A stretch of 64,000 nt of DNA from an uncultured Oscillospiraceae bacterium (GCA_934481445.1 CAKSPC010000006.1:1-64000); one strand, 5' to 3'; counted from the stretch's first letter, positions 44,285-53,664 are shown. Numbers and translations: made by a program. The notes: generated by a model not told the origin, from the letters alone.

Positions 44285-46693
44285 TCAGGTGCTCGAGCCC
44301 GTGCCGAAATAGGAGCTCAGGTAGCTCGACTGGCTGTTGAGGTCGGACATCATCGACTCGAGGTTCGTGAATACATTCCACCAGTACTCTTCCTTGCTGT
44401 CGTACTTATCCTGCAGCGAAGATATGCGTTCCTGAACGTTCTTCATCTGCTTGTATATCTCATTATCGGTGGAGCTGGAGCCCGACTCAAGTCCGGCTTT
44501 TTTTATAAGGCTGCCCCTGTTCGTGGAGGTGGTTCTTACCGCGTCGTCCAGGACCTTGTTCGCCTGCTGCATTATTCCATTGCTGTCGGTGAAGAGCTTC
44601 ATGACAGCCTCGGGATTCTCGCTAAACGCCTTGTCAAAAGCGTCCTCGTCAATTTCCAGCTTGCCATGTTCGGTATAGTCAGTGGAGGTTTTTATGCCCA
44701 TACTGTAAAGGCCGAACCTGCTGCCATCGTCCAGGGTAACGCTGTTGTAGAGCACCGTTCTCATCTTAGACATTATGCCGGAAACGGTGGAATCATTGTA
44801 GAGAACACCCTGCTTCGCGTATTTCTCCCACTTTTCGACCTCGTCGTCGCTCATTTCCTCCTTTTCGGCGTCGGTCAGCGGCTCGTAGGTGTTGTTGCTG
44901 TCATCGCGCTTGGGGGACGTGCCTATCTGGTCGTAAACGTCGCTGATAAGCTGGTTATAGTCGCTTACGAAATCCTTTATCGTCTGCTTGATATCGTCGT
45001 AGCTCTTGGTGATGCCGACGGTATATGTTTCGCCCACCGTCATATCCTCGCCGAACTCGAACGTGGTTCCGTCGGTGGTGTAGCTGTTGGAGTTATGGTA
45101 TATCTCAACGCCGTTCAGCTCGAATACGGAGTTCTCGCCGCGGGTGTAATTCAGAACGTTTCCGCTGTCGTCCGTAAGACCCAGCGCCTTTGTGATATCG
45201 CTGCCCCCGATAGAAATGCTCTCCGCGCTGCCCATGTTGTTGGAGGTAAGTCCGAAGCTGTTCGTAAGCACGGAATATGTCATCGTAACGCCCGCGCCGC
45301 TCTTGTTCACCGCAGACATAAGGTCGGAAACGGCGGCGTCCTTGTCAAGGGATATTTCCTTGTCGTTTATCTTGATGACATACTTTCCGTCAGCGTCCGC
45401 TTCGATGCCCATATCCTTGAGCTTCGTCTTTGCGCTGAACTTGTTGGAGGATGTTCCCTTGGTAAGGCCGAGGGTGCCGCCCTCCACGGTGGTCATGGAG
45501 AACTCCATCTCCTCGCTGCCCTTCTTGGCGGTTATGTAGGAATTGTCGATGGAAAATGTTATGCCCTCGCCCGCAAAGTTATCGTTCAGCGCCTTTTTCA
45601 GCGCCGCCGCATTCTTGTCCTTTGCCGCCTGCGTGCCGGTGTAGGTGTAGTTATCGAGCTGCTCCTGTGTTACCGCAGCGTTGCCCGAAAGCTTCTTGTC
45701 CTTTCTGTATGCCGCAAGCTTCAGTTCGTTGTATTCCGCAAGTACGCTTTCATTGCCCTCTTTGTCCTTGCTGTCGTAATATGTGGACGCAACGCCCTCG
45801 AAAGAAACGTTCTTCGTAACTCCGCCGATGTTGACGGAAACAGTGTTTGTGCCCGTTACAGCGCTCTGCGCGGAAACCGCAAGCTTGCTGCTCTTTGCCG
45901 CAAGGCCGAAAACGCCGTCCTTTTCGGTGATGGAAGCAGCCGCGTTTCCGCCCACCGCAAACGTGATCTTTCCGTCTGCGCCCGCTTCAGCCTGAATGAA
46001 CCATTCCTTGCCGGAAGCGTCCACCGCGCCCGCAGCGTCGGAGCCTGTTCTCCCCGAATAGCCGAACGCTTCCTGTAACTGCGTGTTCAGCGCGGAAAGC
46101 GCGTCCGCACGGAATGCGTCCTTGTCTATCTTGCCGTCGGTTTCCGCTGCGGAAACGTCAAAGGACACCGTCTTTGTAACGCCGCCGACCTGAACATCCA
46201 GCGAGAAGCTGTACTTTCTTGTAACGGAGCCGTCGTCCGCAGTTTCCTTGGTGTGGAATGACTCATCCGCCGCCATATCGAGATCCAGCGAAAAGCTCTC
46301 GGGCTTGATGGTGTTGCCCTTTGCGGTGGCAGCGCTCGCAAGCTTGGAAAGCTTCAGCTTGTAGTTTCCCTCAACAGAATTCGTTGTGGTGGTTACGGAA
46401 AGACCCGAAGCCTTGTCGCCGTCCGCCTTGGTGGTTATGGTGGAGTTGAACTTGGAGAACGCCGACGGCGTCATTAAGTAGGTCTTTTTGTTCAGTATAT
46501 CGAAATACTTGTTCTTGAAGTCGGTGAGCTTCGTGGTGATGTCGCGGTAGGCGTCCTGCTTCCACGAAAGCTTGGTGAGCTTCTTCTGCTGATTGTCGAT
46601 CTTCGTCTGATAGCTCGACATCATCTGCTCGATCATAGCCTCGGTATCATAGCCCGAGTTTATGCCCGTAAAACGTATCGTATTTGATGACAT
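44285..46693 (-). CDS. fliD: Flagellar filament cap protein FliD (extended)
   Basis: FliD caps the filament and folds flagellin as it is added. The 802-residue protein begins with the cap N-terminus (IRFTGINSGYDTEAMIEQMM) and ends with a helical C-terminal segment. In between are at least two domains with VGGVTKTVSFDVSAAE and IGGVTKNVSFEG, resembling Flagellin_IN hypervariable repeats. Typical FliD proteins are 450-700 residues, so this is a long form. Its ribosome binding site is inside the end of csrA, so the two genes are coupled. Confidence 0.94.
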   Translation of the reverse strand: MSSNTIRFTGINSGYDTEAMIEQMMSSYQTKIDNQQKKLTKLSWKQDAYRDITTKLTDFKNKYFDILNKKTYLMTPSAFSKFNSTITTKADGDKASGLSVTTTTNSVEGNYKLKLSKLASAATAKGNTIKPESFSLDLDMAADESFHTKETADDGSVTRKYSFSLDVQVGGVTKTVSFDVSAAETDGKIDKDAFRADALSALNTQLQEAFGYSGRTGSDAAGAVDASGKEWFIQAEAGADGKITFAVGGNAAASITEKDGVFGLAAKSSKLAVSAQSAVTGTNTVSVNIGGVTKNVSFEGVASTYYDSKDKEGNESVLAEYNELKLAAYRKDKKLSGNAAVTQEQLDNYTYTGTQAAKDKNAAALKKALNDNFAGEGITFSIDNSYITAKKGSEEMEFSMTTVEGGTLGLTKGTSSNKFSAKTKLKDMGIEADADGKYVIKINDKEISLDKDAAVSDLMSAVNKSGAGVTMTYSVLTNSFGLTSNNMGSAESISIGGSDITKALGLTDDSGNVLNYTRGENSVFELNGVEIYHNSNSYTTDGTTFEFGEDMTVGETYTVGITKSYDDIKQTIKDFVSDYNQLISDVYDQIGTSPKRDDSNNTYEPLTDAEKEEMSDDEVEKWEKYAKQGVLYNDSTVSGIMSKMRTVLYNSVTLDDGSRFGLYSMGIKTSTDYTEHGKLEIDEDAFDKAFSENPEAVMKLFTDSNGIMQQANKVLDDAVRTTSTNRGSLIKKAGLESGSSSTDNEIYKQMKNVQERISSLQDKYDSKEEYWWNVFTNLESMMSDLNSQSSYLSSYFGTGSST

Positions 46694-46936
46694 TTACTTT
46701 CCCTCCGATTTATTCACGCTGTTTGCCCCGAGAAGTCCCGCAAGAGCCGCTCCGGAAATGTGCGCCGCCTGCTCGTTGGTCTGCTCTGCGTCTTTAAGCT
46801 CGCTTCTTATGACCTTAACGTCCCGCGGTGCGTTTATTCCTATCTTGACCTTGTCCCTGGTTATCTCAAGAACGGAAATTTCTATGTTGTCGGCGATGAT
46901 GATGCGCTCATCCTGCCGCCTTGTAACTACCAGCAT
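46694..46936 (-). CDS. csrA: Carbon storage regulator CsrA
   Basis: CsrA binds GGA motifs in mRNA, in this group typically to repress flagellin translation. The 80-residue protein has the standard N-terminal core (MLVVTRRQDERIII, EISVLEITRDKVKIGI, NAPRDVKVIRSEL) and a C-terminal extension. It is directly downstream of fliW, whose product binds CsrA and relieves repression when flagellin is secreted. Confidence 0.96.
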   Translation of the reverse strand: MLVVTRRQDERIIIADNIEISVLEITRDKVKIGINAPRDVKVIRSELKDAEQTNEQAAHISGAALAGLLGANSVNKSEGK

Positions 46937-46937
46937 A

Positions 46938-47369
46938 TCAGACCTCCTCGGAATATACGGGGTGCTTGAAGCCGTACTGCTCCGTGAGTATCACCTGCGC
47001 CGCGATGTTGTCCCGCGTGTTTATAACGATGGGGCAGCGGAGGTTGATGGTGGTCCTGCGGTAGTCATCGGGGACGATGGCGACCGTAAGGCAGCGGTAC
47101 GGGGTATCCTCGTCTATGCCGAGAAGCCTCTGCTCCTCGTCGGAGATCTCGAAACGGTAGTCAGGGTATATCTGCATGGGGTCATACACCACGAAGCAGG
47201 GCTCCGCGCCCTCCACCGACTGCAGCCACATCGGGAATGTATCCTCCCCCAGCGGACTCAGCAGGGTGTATTTCGTTGTGTCCTCGAAGCCGATTATGCC
47301 CCTGGGCATGGTGATAACGGTGCTGTCGTCTATTTCCGTTTCTCCGAAATCTCTTGTGTTTATTTTCAT
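46938..47369 (-). CDS. fliW: Flagellar assembly factor FliW
   Basis: FliW binds both flagellin and CsrA, forming a partner switch that matches flagellin synthesis to export. The 143-residue protein starts MKINTRDFGETEID and has the GIIGFEDTTKYTLLSP, EPCFVVYDP and INLRCPIVIN segments of the family. The AAGGAT ribosome binding site is unusually close to the ATG. It shares its transcript with csrA. Confidence 0.95.
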   Translation of the reverse strand: MKINTRDFGETEIDDSTVITMPRGIIGFEDTTKYTLLSPLGEDTFPMWLQSVEGAEPCFVVYDPMQIYPDYRFEISDEEQRLLGIDEDTPYRCLTVAIVPDDYRRTTINLRCPIVINTRDNIAAQVILTEQYGFKHPVYSEEV

Positions 47370-47373
47370 ATCC

Positions 47374-47994
47374 TTATCCCTTTATGTCGAATGCCGGCGG
47401 TTCATAGTTGGGGTTAGCGCTCGGCGGAACATACAGCGGCTCGCCGAGGTACTCTATCTCGACGCGGGGTCTGTCGCGCACGATAAGCTCCACGCTTCCC
47501 GGAATGAATTCCATAGGAAGATCGGGCTTCACGTCCCAGTCAATGTCCTGCTCGCCCATGTGATATTCAATGTTTAGCTTGCCCGCGTCGAACGTGATGT
47601 CCGCGCCGGTCTTTGGCAGGAACTCCATTATCGTCTGAACGGTGGCTCCCGCGCGGGCGTTGTTTATCGCTATCTCCGACGGCGACATTCCGCGGGCGAG
47701 CTGGTTGCCCTCCGAAGCGACCTTCGCGGTGCCCTGAAAGGCAATGGAAAATCCGTCGGAAGCTTTCTGCGCCGCCATGTCCGCGTCGGTCATGTGGCCG
47801 TAGCCGAGGCTCTTTCTCGCCTCATAGGTGTCGATGTTCAGCTTGAGAGGTTCCGCCTCCATGACATATCCGCCGTTCTTGGTCGTTATGTTGACTTTCG
47901 GCTGCCTGTCCTCGGAATACTCCAGCTTCGCATTCGTAACCTTGATTTCGATCTGTATCGGGATCGTGGTTATCTGAAGCAGATTCGGATCCAT
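47374..47994 (-). CDS. DUF6470 (YviE-like) flagellar-operon protein
   Basis: The 206-residue protein is rich in beta-predicted segments and has the core IEIKVTNAKLEYSE, NITTKNGGYVMEAEPLKLNID and MSPSEIAINNARAG of the DUF6470 family, whose Bacillus relative YviE lies at the same place between flgL and fliW. Its function is unknown. The start ATG 47992-47994 is 8 nt after GGAGG; a GTG nearer the ribosome binding site is too close. Confidence 0.85.
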   Translation of the reverse strand: MDPNLLQITTIPIQIEIKVTNAKLEYSEDRQPKVNITTKNGGYVMEAEPLKLNIDTYEARKSLGYGHMTDADMAAQKASDGFSIAFQGTAKVASEGNQLARGMSPSEIAINNARAGATVQTIMEFLPKTGADITFDAGKLNIEYHMGEQDIDWDVKPDLPMEFIPGSVELIVRDRPRVEIEYLGEPLYVPPSANPNYEPPAFDIKG

Positions 47995-48025
47995 AGCAAA
48001 CACCTCCTGTTAATGATCGTTAAAA

Positions 48026-49597
48026 TCAGCTTATGTAGTTAAATATACTGTTGGGCACCACGGAGCTGGACATCTGAAGGCACGCATTGTACAGCGCCTC
48101 GTAGGTTTTCATGAGAGTTATCTCTTCCTCGAGGTTGGTGGCTTCAAGCGTTTTCTGCCGCTCGGAGAGGTTGAGATTTCTCGTTGTAAGGCGCTCGGTG
48201 CTGAACTCGATGAACTCCTCGTTGCTGCCCATGTCGGCTATTTCGACGAGGGTGTTTTCCGACGCGGAAACTATCCTGTCGATGCAGCCGTTGGCGTATT
48301 CTATATTACCGTCGCGCAGCGCCTTCGCCGCGTCGAGGGTAAGCTGGATGTAGTTGTTGGAATATGTGTACTCAGGCTTGTAGGATATCAATTCAGCGCC
48401 CTGCTCGGCGGAAGAGGAGAGGCTGACCTTCGCGCCCTCCGCGTTGATAACGCCGTCGTCGCCTATCTTCGGGGAATAGCCCGTGCCGTTGAACGCGTTG
48501 TCTATCGCCGCCTGAAGCGCCGCCTTATCTGTGTCAAGGTCACCCGCGGAAGTAAACTTGACCGTCTTGGTCACATTCCCCGCCGTAATTCCGAGGGAAT
48601 ATTCCTTTCCGTTCGTTGCGGAGGAAAGGTCAACGGAATATCTGCTGGTATATCCCGAAAGGTTCTCATACGCGAGGGTGCCTGTTTTCTTGCTGTCGGC
48701 GTTGGGGTTATTCCTTATCTGAACGGAACCGTCGTCGGTGCTGATAACACCCTTGTCGGATACCTTGGGGGAAACGCCGGTTTTCTTGAAGGCTTCGTCT
48801 ATCGCCGCCTGCAGATTTGCAACGGTTTCCGCCTCGGAAGCGCCGCCCTTGAAATCAACGGTTTTCTTTATGTTGTTCGCGTAGATGTCCAGCGAATAGT
48901 TCTTTCCGTTTACCGCGGAGGAAAGGTCGATATCCGCCGTGCCGCCCTCGGTGCCGCAGCCCGAAACCTTTGCGCCGTTGAATGAAACGCGCAGCGCCGA
49001 CTGCGGGTCTACCTCGCGGGTGTCGTCATCTATCTGTATTCCTATGCCGATGTCTATGTAAACATCCTTGGAATAGGGGAAGTCCTTGTAATCGCTGTAT
49101 GCGTTGACGGGAACACCGTGGTAAAGCACGGTGTAGTTTCCGTTGTTCTCTTCGATGGAGAACGGCATCGCGTTGTTGCTTTCGCCGCCGAATATGGTTC
49201 TGCCCGCGGAATCGGTATTGTATATCGAAACGAGCTCGTTTGCCTTGGTCTGAAGCTGCTGCGCGTAGATGCTGAGGTCGGTTTCCTTATCCTTTGTGGA
49301 ATTTACCGCCGCGATGATTGTTTCGCGTATCTGCGCAAGTTCATCCGTTACCTGAAGCATGGATGTTTCCGCCTCGGTGTAGAACTTATCCGCGACCTGA
49401 AGATTTTCCTTGTACTGCGCGGTGTCGTAGAGGGATTTTCTTACGTTAAGCGCCTTTGCCGCCGCAAGGGGAGCCTCGCTGGCACGGGAGAAGCTGCGCC
49501 CCGAAAGTATCTTGTTCTCGGAGCTTGTTTTGGAGTTGAGGAGCCTGTTGAGATTCCTGTTGTATCCTCTTAATATGGTGGAATTGGTTATTCTCAT
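48026..49597 (-). CDS. flgL: Flagellar hook-filament junction protein FlgL (with tandem inserts)
   Basis: FlgL joins the hook to the filament. The 523-residue protein has the usual N-terminal helix (MRITNSTILRGYNRNLNRLL) and a C-terminal DMGSNEEFIEFSTERL/LEEEITLMKTYEALYN region. Between them is a pair of homologous domains of about 73 residues (near 225-297 and 307-379) starting with DLSSAVNGKNYSLDI and DLSSATNGKEYSLGI, like flagellin hypervariable repeats. FlgL is normally about 300-400 residues, so the duplication makes it longer and adds surface domains. Confidence 0.93.
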   Translation of the reverse strand: MRITNSTILRGYNRNLNRLLNSKTSSENKILSGRSFSRASEAPLAAAKALNVRKSLYDTAQYKENLQVADKFYTEAETSMLQVTDELAQIRETIIAAVNSTKDKETDLSIYAQQLQTKANELVSIYNTDSAGRTIFGGESNNAMPFSIEENNGNYTVLYHGVPVNAYSDYKDFPYSKDVYIDIGIGIQIDDDTREVDPQSALRVSFNGAKVSGCGTEGGTADIDLSSAVNGKNYSLDIYANNIKKTVDFKGGASEAETVANLQAAIDEAFKKTGVSPKVSDKGVISTDDGSVQIRNNPNADSKKTGTLAYENLSGYTSRYSVDLSSATNGKEYSLGITAGNVTKTVKFTSAGDLDTDKAALQAAIDNAFNGTGYSPKIGDDGVINAEGAKVSLSSSAEQGAELISYKPEYTYSNNYIQLTLDAAKALRDGNIEYANGCIDRIVSASENTLVEIADMGSNEEFIEFSTERLTTRNLNLSERQKTLEATNLEEEITLMKTYEALYNACLQMSSSVVPNSIFNYIS

Positions 49598-49615
49598 GTT
49601 TTATCCTCCCGCGGC

Positions 49616-51166
49616 TTACAGACCTACTCTGCCCGTGCCGTTGATAAGCTTGTCGAGTATATCATCAAGGGTGGTGACTATTCTTGATGAAGCGCTGTAC
49701 CATTTCTGATAGTTCAGCATATTTATACCCTCCTCGTCAAGCTGAACGCCCGAAACATCGTCGCGTGCGTCGAGCAGCGTGTCCACGGTGGTGACTGCGC
49801 TGTCGTAGCGGCTGGTTTCGTACTGTATCGTCTGGCCGAGCCTGTTGGAAATAAAGGAGATGTATTCGTAGAAGCTGCCCTGGAAATCATGCGCGTTGCC
49901 GAATTTGATGCTGCTGTTTCCGAGCTGCTTTACAAGGTAGAGCACGTTGGTGTTCTGAAGCGTAAGTTCGCCGGTGGTTTCGTTCTTTATCTGGTCGAAG
50001 CCGTATTCGTAAAGCCCCGTTTCCTCGTTGAACTTTCTCACCTGACCTATCACGGTGGCGTCGGAGAGCCAGCTTTCCGCCACGCGGATGTTTCCCGCGG
50101 TGACAAGCGCGCCGTCGTCCTTTGCGGTGAACATTTTTCTCGTGGGATCCTCGTCCGCGCCGTTGGCGGAGTTGAATATACCTGCAAGGGTGCGGGCGTA
50201 TTCATCCACCGCGCTCTTGAAATAAGCGATGCCGTAGGAGCTGTTCTGATGTCCCGTTGCATAGACGCCGTTGCCGTTTATCATGTTGAAATAGCTTTTC
50301 AGCGCGCCGGATGTGAGGTTTAGCTCGTCGCCGCTTTCAAAGTTGATGATAGCCTGACCATAGGTGTCATAATCCTTCATGAAAAGGCGGTTGGTCTTGA
50401 AATTCTCGCCGTCGACTATCTGAATGCCGCCCATTCTTATCGAAAACGTTCCGTTGGTATTCTGCGAAACATCGATGTCGCCGTAGGTCGCAAGCTCATC
50501 TATATAAAGGTTGAGCTGGTCGTAAAGCTCGTTTGGACCGTAGCCGTCGTTGTAGTTGAGAAGCTCCCTCGCTATCCTGTCGTTGAGGGTGTTTATCTTG
50601 TCTGTGAGCTCGTTGACGTAAGTGATGGTATCCTGCAGTTCGCCGACGTAGGCACTTTCCACCTCGCCGAGCTTGTTGGAATAATCGTTGAGCAGGCGGC
50701 AGAGGTTCGTCGCCGCATTTCTCGCGAGCGTAGCGACCTCGGCGCTGTCGGGCTTTTCGACGGAGTAGTCCTGCAGGGCGTTGAAGAACTGCTGTGTGTA
50801 ATACTGAAGTCCGTCGGACTCAAAATCATCCAGCACATCCTCGATATCCGAAAGGATATTCACGGTGTTTTCAGCTTCGGATTCCGTCGCGACGTTTTCA
50901 CGGTAGCGCTTGTCGATAAACTTATCGCGTATCTGGCTGACGCCGTTGGAGTTGACGCCCTGTCCCTGTAAGGAAAGGTTGTTCGTCTTGCTGCACCAGC
51001 GCAGGCTCTGGTTGCCGGAGACATACATGGCGTGGAGGTCGACCCTCTGCCTTGTGTAGCCCGGGGTGTTAATGTTGGAAACGTTGTTTCCCGTTATGTC
51101 AAGGCTCTTCTGCGCTACCTGAAGAGTGCGTTTCTGCGTTTCAAATCCTAAAAAAGTGGGGCGCAT
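49616..51166 (-). CDS. flgK: Flagellar hook-associated protein FlgK
   Basis: FlgK is the first junction ring between hook and filament. The 516-residue protein begins MRPTFLGFETQKRTLQVAQ and has the hook-type signature NTPGYTRQRVDLHAM; the C-terminal VQLDEEGINMLNYQKWYSAS with D0 helix is also clear. I placed the start at 51166 with AGGAGG 5 nt upstream; the longer frame is not family-like. It is followed by flgL after 18 bp. Confidence 0.95.
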   Translation of the reverse strand: MRPTFLGFETQKRTLQVAQKSLDITGNNVSNINTPGYTRQRVDLHAMYVSGNQSLRWCSKTNNLSLQGQGVNSNGVSQIRDKFIDKRYRENVATESEAENTVNILSDIEDVLDDFESDGLQYYTQQFFNALQDYSVEKPDSAEVATLARNAATNLCRLLNDYSNKLGEVESAYVGELQDTITYVNELTDKINTLNDRIARELLNYNDGYGPNELYDQLNLYIDELATYGDIDVSQNTNGTFSIRMGGIQIVDGENFKTNRLFMKDYDTYGQAIINFESGDELNLTSGALKSYFNMINGNGVYATGHQNSSYGIAYFKSAVDEYARTLAGIFNSANGADEDPTRKMFTAKDDGALVTAGNIRVAESWLSDATVIGQVRKFNEETGLYEYGFDQIKNETTGELTLQNTNVLYLVKQLGNSSIKFGNAHDFQGSFYEYISFISNRLGQTIQYETSRYDSAVTTVDTLLDARDDVSGVQLDEEGINMLNYQKWYSASSRIVTTLDDILDKLINGTGRVGL

Positions 51167-51179
51167 ATTTTCCTCCTGC

Positions 51180-51668
51180 TCAAACCTGCCTGAATACCTT
51201 CGCGGAGGATTCGCCGCCCGCGACCTTTGAGGCATTTTTGTTGTATGTTTCGGGCTTTTCGAGTATCCCCGCCCGTTTTACAAATTCTCTCTGATTATCA
51301 AGCTTGCGCTTAACGACCTCGTTTGTTTTCTCGTTGAGGTCCTTTATCCCGTCGACCAGCTCCACGAGCTGCCCCGCGAGCATTTTCATCTTGGGCCGGT
51401 ATTCCTCGGGGGCGTTTTCGGTTATCTCGGCGACTTTCAGTCCGCCGATGCCGAGCCCGTCGAACAGCGCCAGCCGCTTATCCTCCAGCGAGCGGCTTTT
51501 CATGACGTACGCCTGCTCGGTGTTGAGGGAATCGGTGAGCCAGTCGAGGTCGTCCTCGAGAATCTTGTCGTGCTTTTTCATAAGAAAGACCATAAGCTCC
51601 CTGTAGAAATCGACGTCTATTTCAAGGCATCTTATAACTGCCTGTGCCTGCGCTTCGTTAATTGTCAT
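51180..51668 (-). CDS. flgN: Flagellar export chaperone FlgN
   Basis: FlgN-type chaperones keep FlgK and FlgL unassembled before export. The 162-residue protein is predicted to be mainly helical (residues 10-130) with a disordered tail. It sits in the normal flgM-flgN-flgK order. Similarity rests on length, helical pattern and place, as the family is weakly conserved. Confidence 0.82.
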   Translation of the reverse strand: MTINEAQAQAVIRCLEIDVDFYRELMVFLMKKHDKILEDDLDWLTDSLNTEQAYVMKSRSLEDKRLALFDGLGIGGLKVAEITENAPEEYRPKMKMLAGQLVELVDGIKDLNEKTNEVVKRKLDNQREFVKRAGILEKPETYNKNASKVAGGESSAKVFRQV

Positions 51669-51674
51669 GCCGCG

Positions 51675-51938
51675 TCACCCTAAGAGAATATAAGCCGCGA
51701 GTTCAGCGGCGGGTATGCCCTGTTCAGCGGTCCGGCGCGCCTGCGAAAGCTCCTGTGGAGCGGCGTCCGCCTTTATTTCCTGTGCGATGCCGGTTTTTGC
51801 CGCAGCGAGTGCGGTGTCGAATCCGAACTCAACCCTGTCTGTGTTCTTCGCGGCGGCGGCAGCGGAGTTTTTCTTAGGGGCGTTGGATTTTTGCGTCTGA
51901 TATGCGGAGATGATCCCGTTTATTCTTTTTATCTCCAT
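51675..51938 (-). CDS. flgM: Anti-sigma-28 factor FlgM
   Basis: FlgM inhibits the flagellar sigma factor until the hook is complete. The 87-residue protein begins MEIKRINGIISAYQ, has an Ala-rich, poorly ordered middle and a C-terminal helical region with TAEQGIPAAELAAYIL, matching the sigma-binding end. It leads the operon and is itself preceded by a sigma-28 promoter, giving a feedback loop. Confidence 0.87.
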   Translation of the reverse strand: MEIKRINGIISAYQTQKSNAPKKNSAAAAAKNTDRVEFGFDTALAAAKTGIAQEIKADAAPQELSQARRTAEQGIPAAELAAYILLG

Positions 51939-51996
51939 AAAGCCTGCCTCCTTTATCGAATGGGACAGTTATCCCATAGTTATGCTTATATTTATT

Positions 51997-52023
51997 ATAT
52001 CGGCAGGATTTTATAAAACTTTA
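51997..52023 (-). promoter_or_regulatory. Sigma-28 flagellar promoter
   Basis: On the minus strand TAAAGTTT (52016-52023), 11 bp, then GCCGATAT (51997-52004), which is the sigma-28 consensus in all but one base. It lies about 58 bp before flgM and no sigma-A -35 is aligned with it. Confidence 0.9.
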
Positions 52024-52121
52024 TAGTTTTCTTATAAAAAATACAGAGGAACGGTGATTTCCGGAGAAAACGCAGGGATCGCGGGCGTGCAAACACGCGG
52101 TCGAACGCACCTGCTGCCCGA

Positions 52122-52156
52122 AAAACAAAAATCGGCAGCGCTACAGCACTGCCGAT
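52122..52156 (-). terminator. panT-coaX operon terminator
   Basis: ATCGGCAGCG (52131-52140) pairs with the CACTGCCGAT side (to 52156) and the minus-strand tail is TTTTTGTTTTT. The stretch 51939-52121 also holds the sigma-28 promoter and no gene. Confidence 0.85.
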
Positions 52157-52171
52157 CCGCTATGTTCGCAG

Positions 52172-52786
52172 TTATCGCGTTTTCTTCTTCGCGATAGATT
52201 TCTTGCCAACGTTGATGATCGTCACGATGGCAGGGTTGAGAATAAGGTTGGTTCCAAGTTCTATAAGGAAATTAATTCCCACAAATCCTATCAGCATATA
52301 CGCAACAATATTCGCGCCGTTCGCCCACACCTTGATGGTATCAAGGAAGAATATCACACAGCCGATAAGAAATACTCCCGTATTTACCACAGGCGCCGTT
52401 ATCGACGCGAGAAGCACTGCGACGATCTGATTTTTCCTGCTTACAAGGCGGTAAACCGCGCCTGCGCACAGACCGGACAGCGTGCCCTTGGCAAGAACGG
52501 TGATTATCGTGCCGGGAACGTTTACCGTAAGAAATGCGTTTGCGTCACCTGTCAGAAGAACCGCAACGCCAAATACAAATCCGAGCCACGCGCCCGCTTT
52601 CCAGCCGTAAAGCGCCGCGCCGACAACTATCGGCACAAGCGTGAGCGTAATGCTGAACGCCGAAAAGCGCAGTCCCATAGATATGAACTGAAGCACTACA
52701 ACAATTGCGGTCAGAAGACCGATACCTACGATCGTCTGTGTGGCGATCTTTTTTCCCTTGAGGGAAGTGTTATTTTCGTTTGCCAT
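52172..52786 (-). CDS. panT: ECF transporter S component, probably pantothenate-specific
   Basis: This 204-residue membrane protein has about six predicted helices and the short charged N terminus of S components that capture vitamins for ECF transporters. Position 88 bp downstream of pantothenate kinase coaX points to pantothenate, as with PanT of other Firmicutes. The energising EcfA and EcfT proteins are not nearby and are likely shared. Substrate is an inference from the neighbour. Confidence 0.75.
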   Translation of the reverse strand: MANENNTSLKGKKIATQTIVGIGLLTAIVVVLQFISMGLRFSAFSITLTLVPIVVGAALYGWKAGAWLGFVFGVAVLLTGDANAFLTVNVPGTIITVLAKGTLSGLCAGAVYRLVSRKNQIVAVLLASITAPVVNTGVFLIGCVIFFLDTIKVWANGANIVAYMLIGFVGINFLIELGTNLILNPAIVTIINVGKKSIAKKKTR

Positions 52787-52873
52787 AACGAAACTCCTTT
52801 GCTGGCACTCGGGCCCATGTCCCGATGTACCGCGGGTATATATATTTACGGGCAGTGCCCGCAGACCCCTAAA

Positions 52874-53647
52874 TCAGCGGTTCTTCTTGTATATATCAAG
52901 AAGCCCCGTAAGTATCAGGCTCTTGTCAAGGATAAAATCCTTTCTGCACAGCGGCTTGAGCACTTCCGCGAAGCCCCCGGTCGCAACGACCGTGCATTTT
53001 TCGCCTATCTCTTCCTCAAAATGCTCTATCATTCCGTCGATCATAAACGCCGCGCCGTTCAGCAGCCCCGAGCGCATACAGTCTATCGTGTTCGTTCCGA
53101 TGACGCGCTTCACAGGCTCGTTGGTTATGCTGATAAGCGGCAGGCTCGCGGTTTTCGCGGCGAGCGCCTCGATGGATATCTTTATCCCAGGCGCGATTAT
53201 CCCGCCGATAAATCCGCCCGTTTTGTCAACAGCAAGCACCTTGGTCGCCGTGCCGACATCTATAACGATAACCGGCAGGTCGTAGTGCTCCTTTGCCCCC
53301 ACCGCCACGGAAGCCATGTCCGCGCCGAGGGAAGCAGGCTCGTCTATCTTTATGTTCAGCCCCGTCTTTATTCCCGGGCCCACCGTCAGCACGCGGCAGC
53401 CGCATACCTTTTCAACCGCAGGCTTCAGCTGCGTTGTGACCGGCGGCACCACCGAGGACATTATCGCTCCGACAACTTCATCGGGCTTGTGCCCGTAAAG
53501 CTCGAGTATGTCCACCAGCGTTATCGCATACTGATCTTCCATGCGGTATCTGTCGGTGGAAATTCTCGACACGAACGCAAGCTCGTCATTCTCATCAAAT
53601 CCGCCGATGACGGTATTTGTGTTTCCGACGTCTATTGTAAGTATCAT
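52874..53647 (-). CDS. coaX: Type III pantothenate kinase
   Basis: CoaX phosphorylates pantothenate in the first step of coenzyme A synthesis and is not feedback-inhibited. The 257-residue protein has the ASKHA-fold phosphate loop MILTIDVGNTNTVIGG, the PGIKTGLNIKIDEPASLGAD and VIDVGTATKVLAVD segments and the GGIIAPGIKIS motif. It lies between DUF4956 and the S component and is likely co-transcribed with both. Confidence 0.95.
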   Translation of the reverse strand: MILTIDVGNTNTVIGGFDENDELAFVSRISTDRYRMEDQYAITLVDILELYGHKPDEVVGAIMSSVVPPVTTQLKPAVEKVCGCRVLTVGPGIKTGLNIKIDEPASLGADMASVAVGAKEHYDLPVIVIDVGTATKVLAVDKTGGFIGGIIAPGIKISIEALAAKTASLPLISITNEPVKRVIGTNTIDCMRSGLLNGAAFMIDGMIEHFEEEIGEKCTVVATGGFAEVLKPLCRKDFILDKSLILTGLLDIYKKNR

Positions 53648-53664
53648 ATTGTATCTCCGTGTCT

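Noticed and set aside
43973..46078. 701-codon plus-strand reading frame
   Set aside because: It lies opposite fliS and fliD and has no ribosome binding site.
52787..52873. Possible pantothenate-related riboswitch between coaX and the S component
   Set aside because: Short GC hairpins are present, but no known riboswitch core is recognisable and the gap is only 87 bp.
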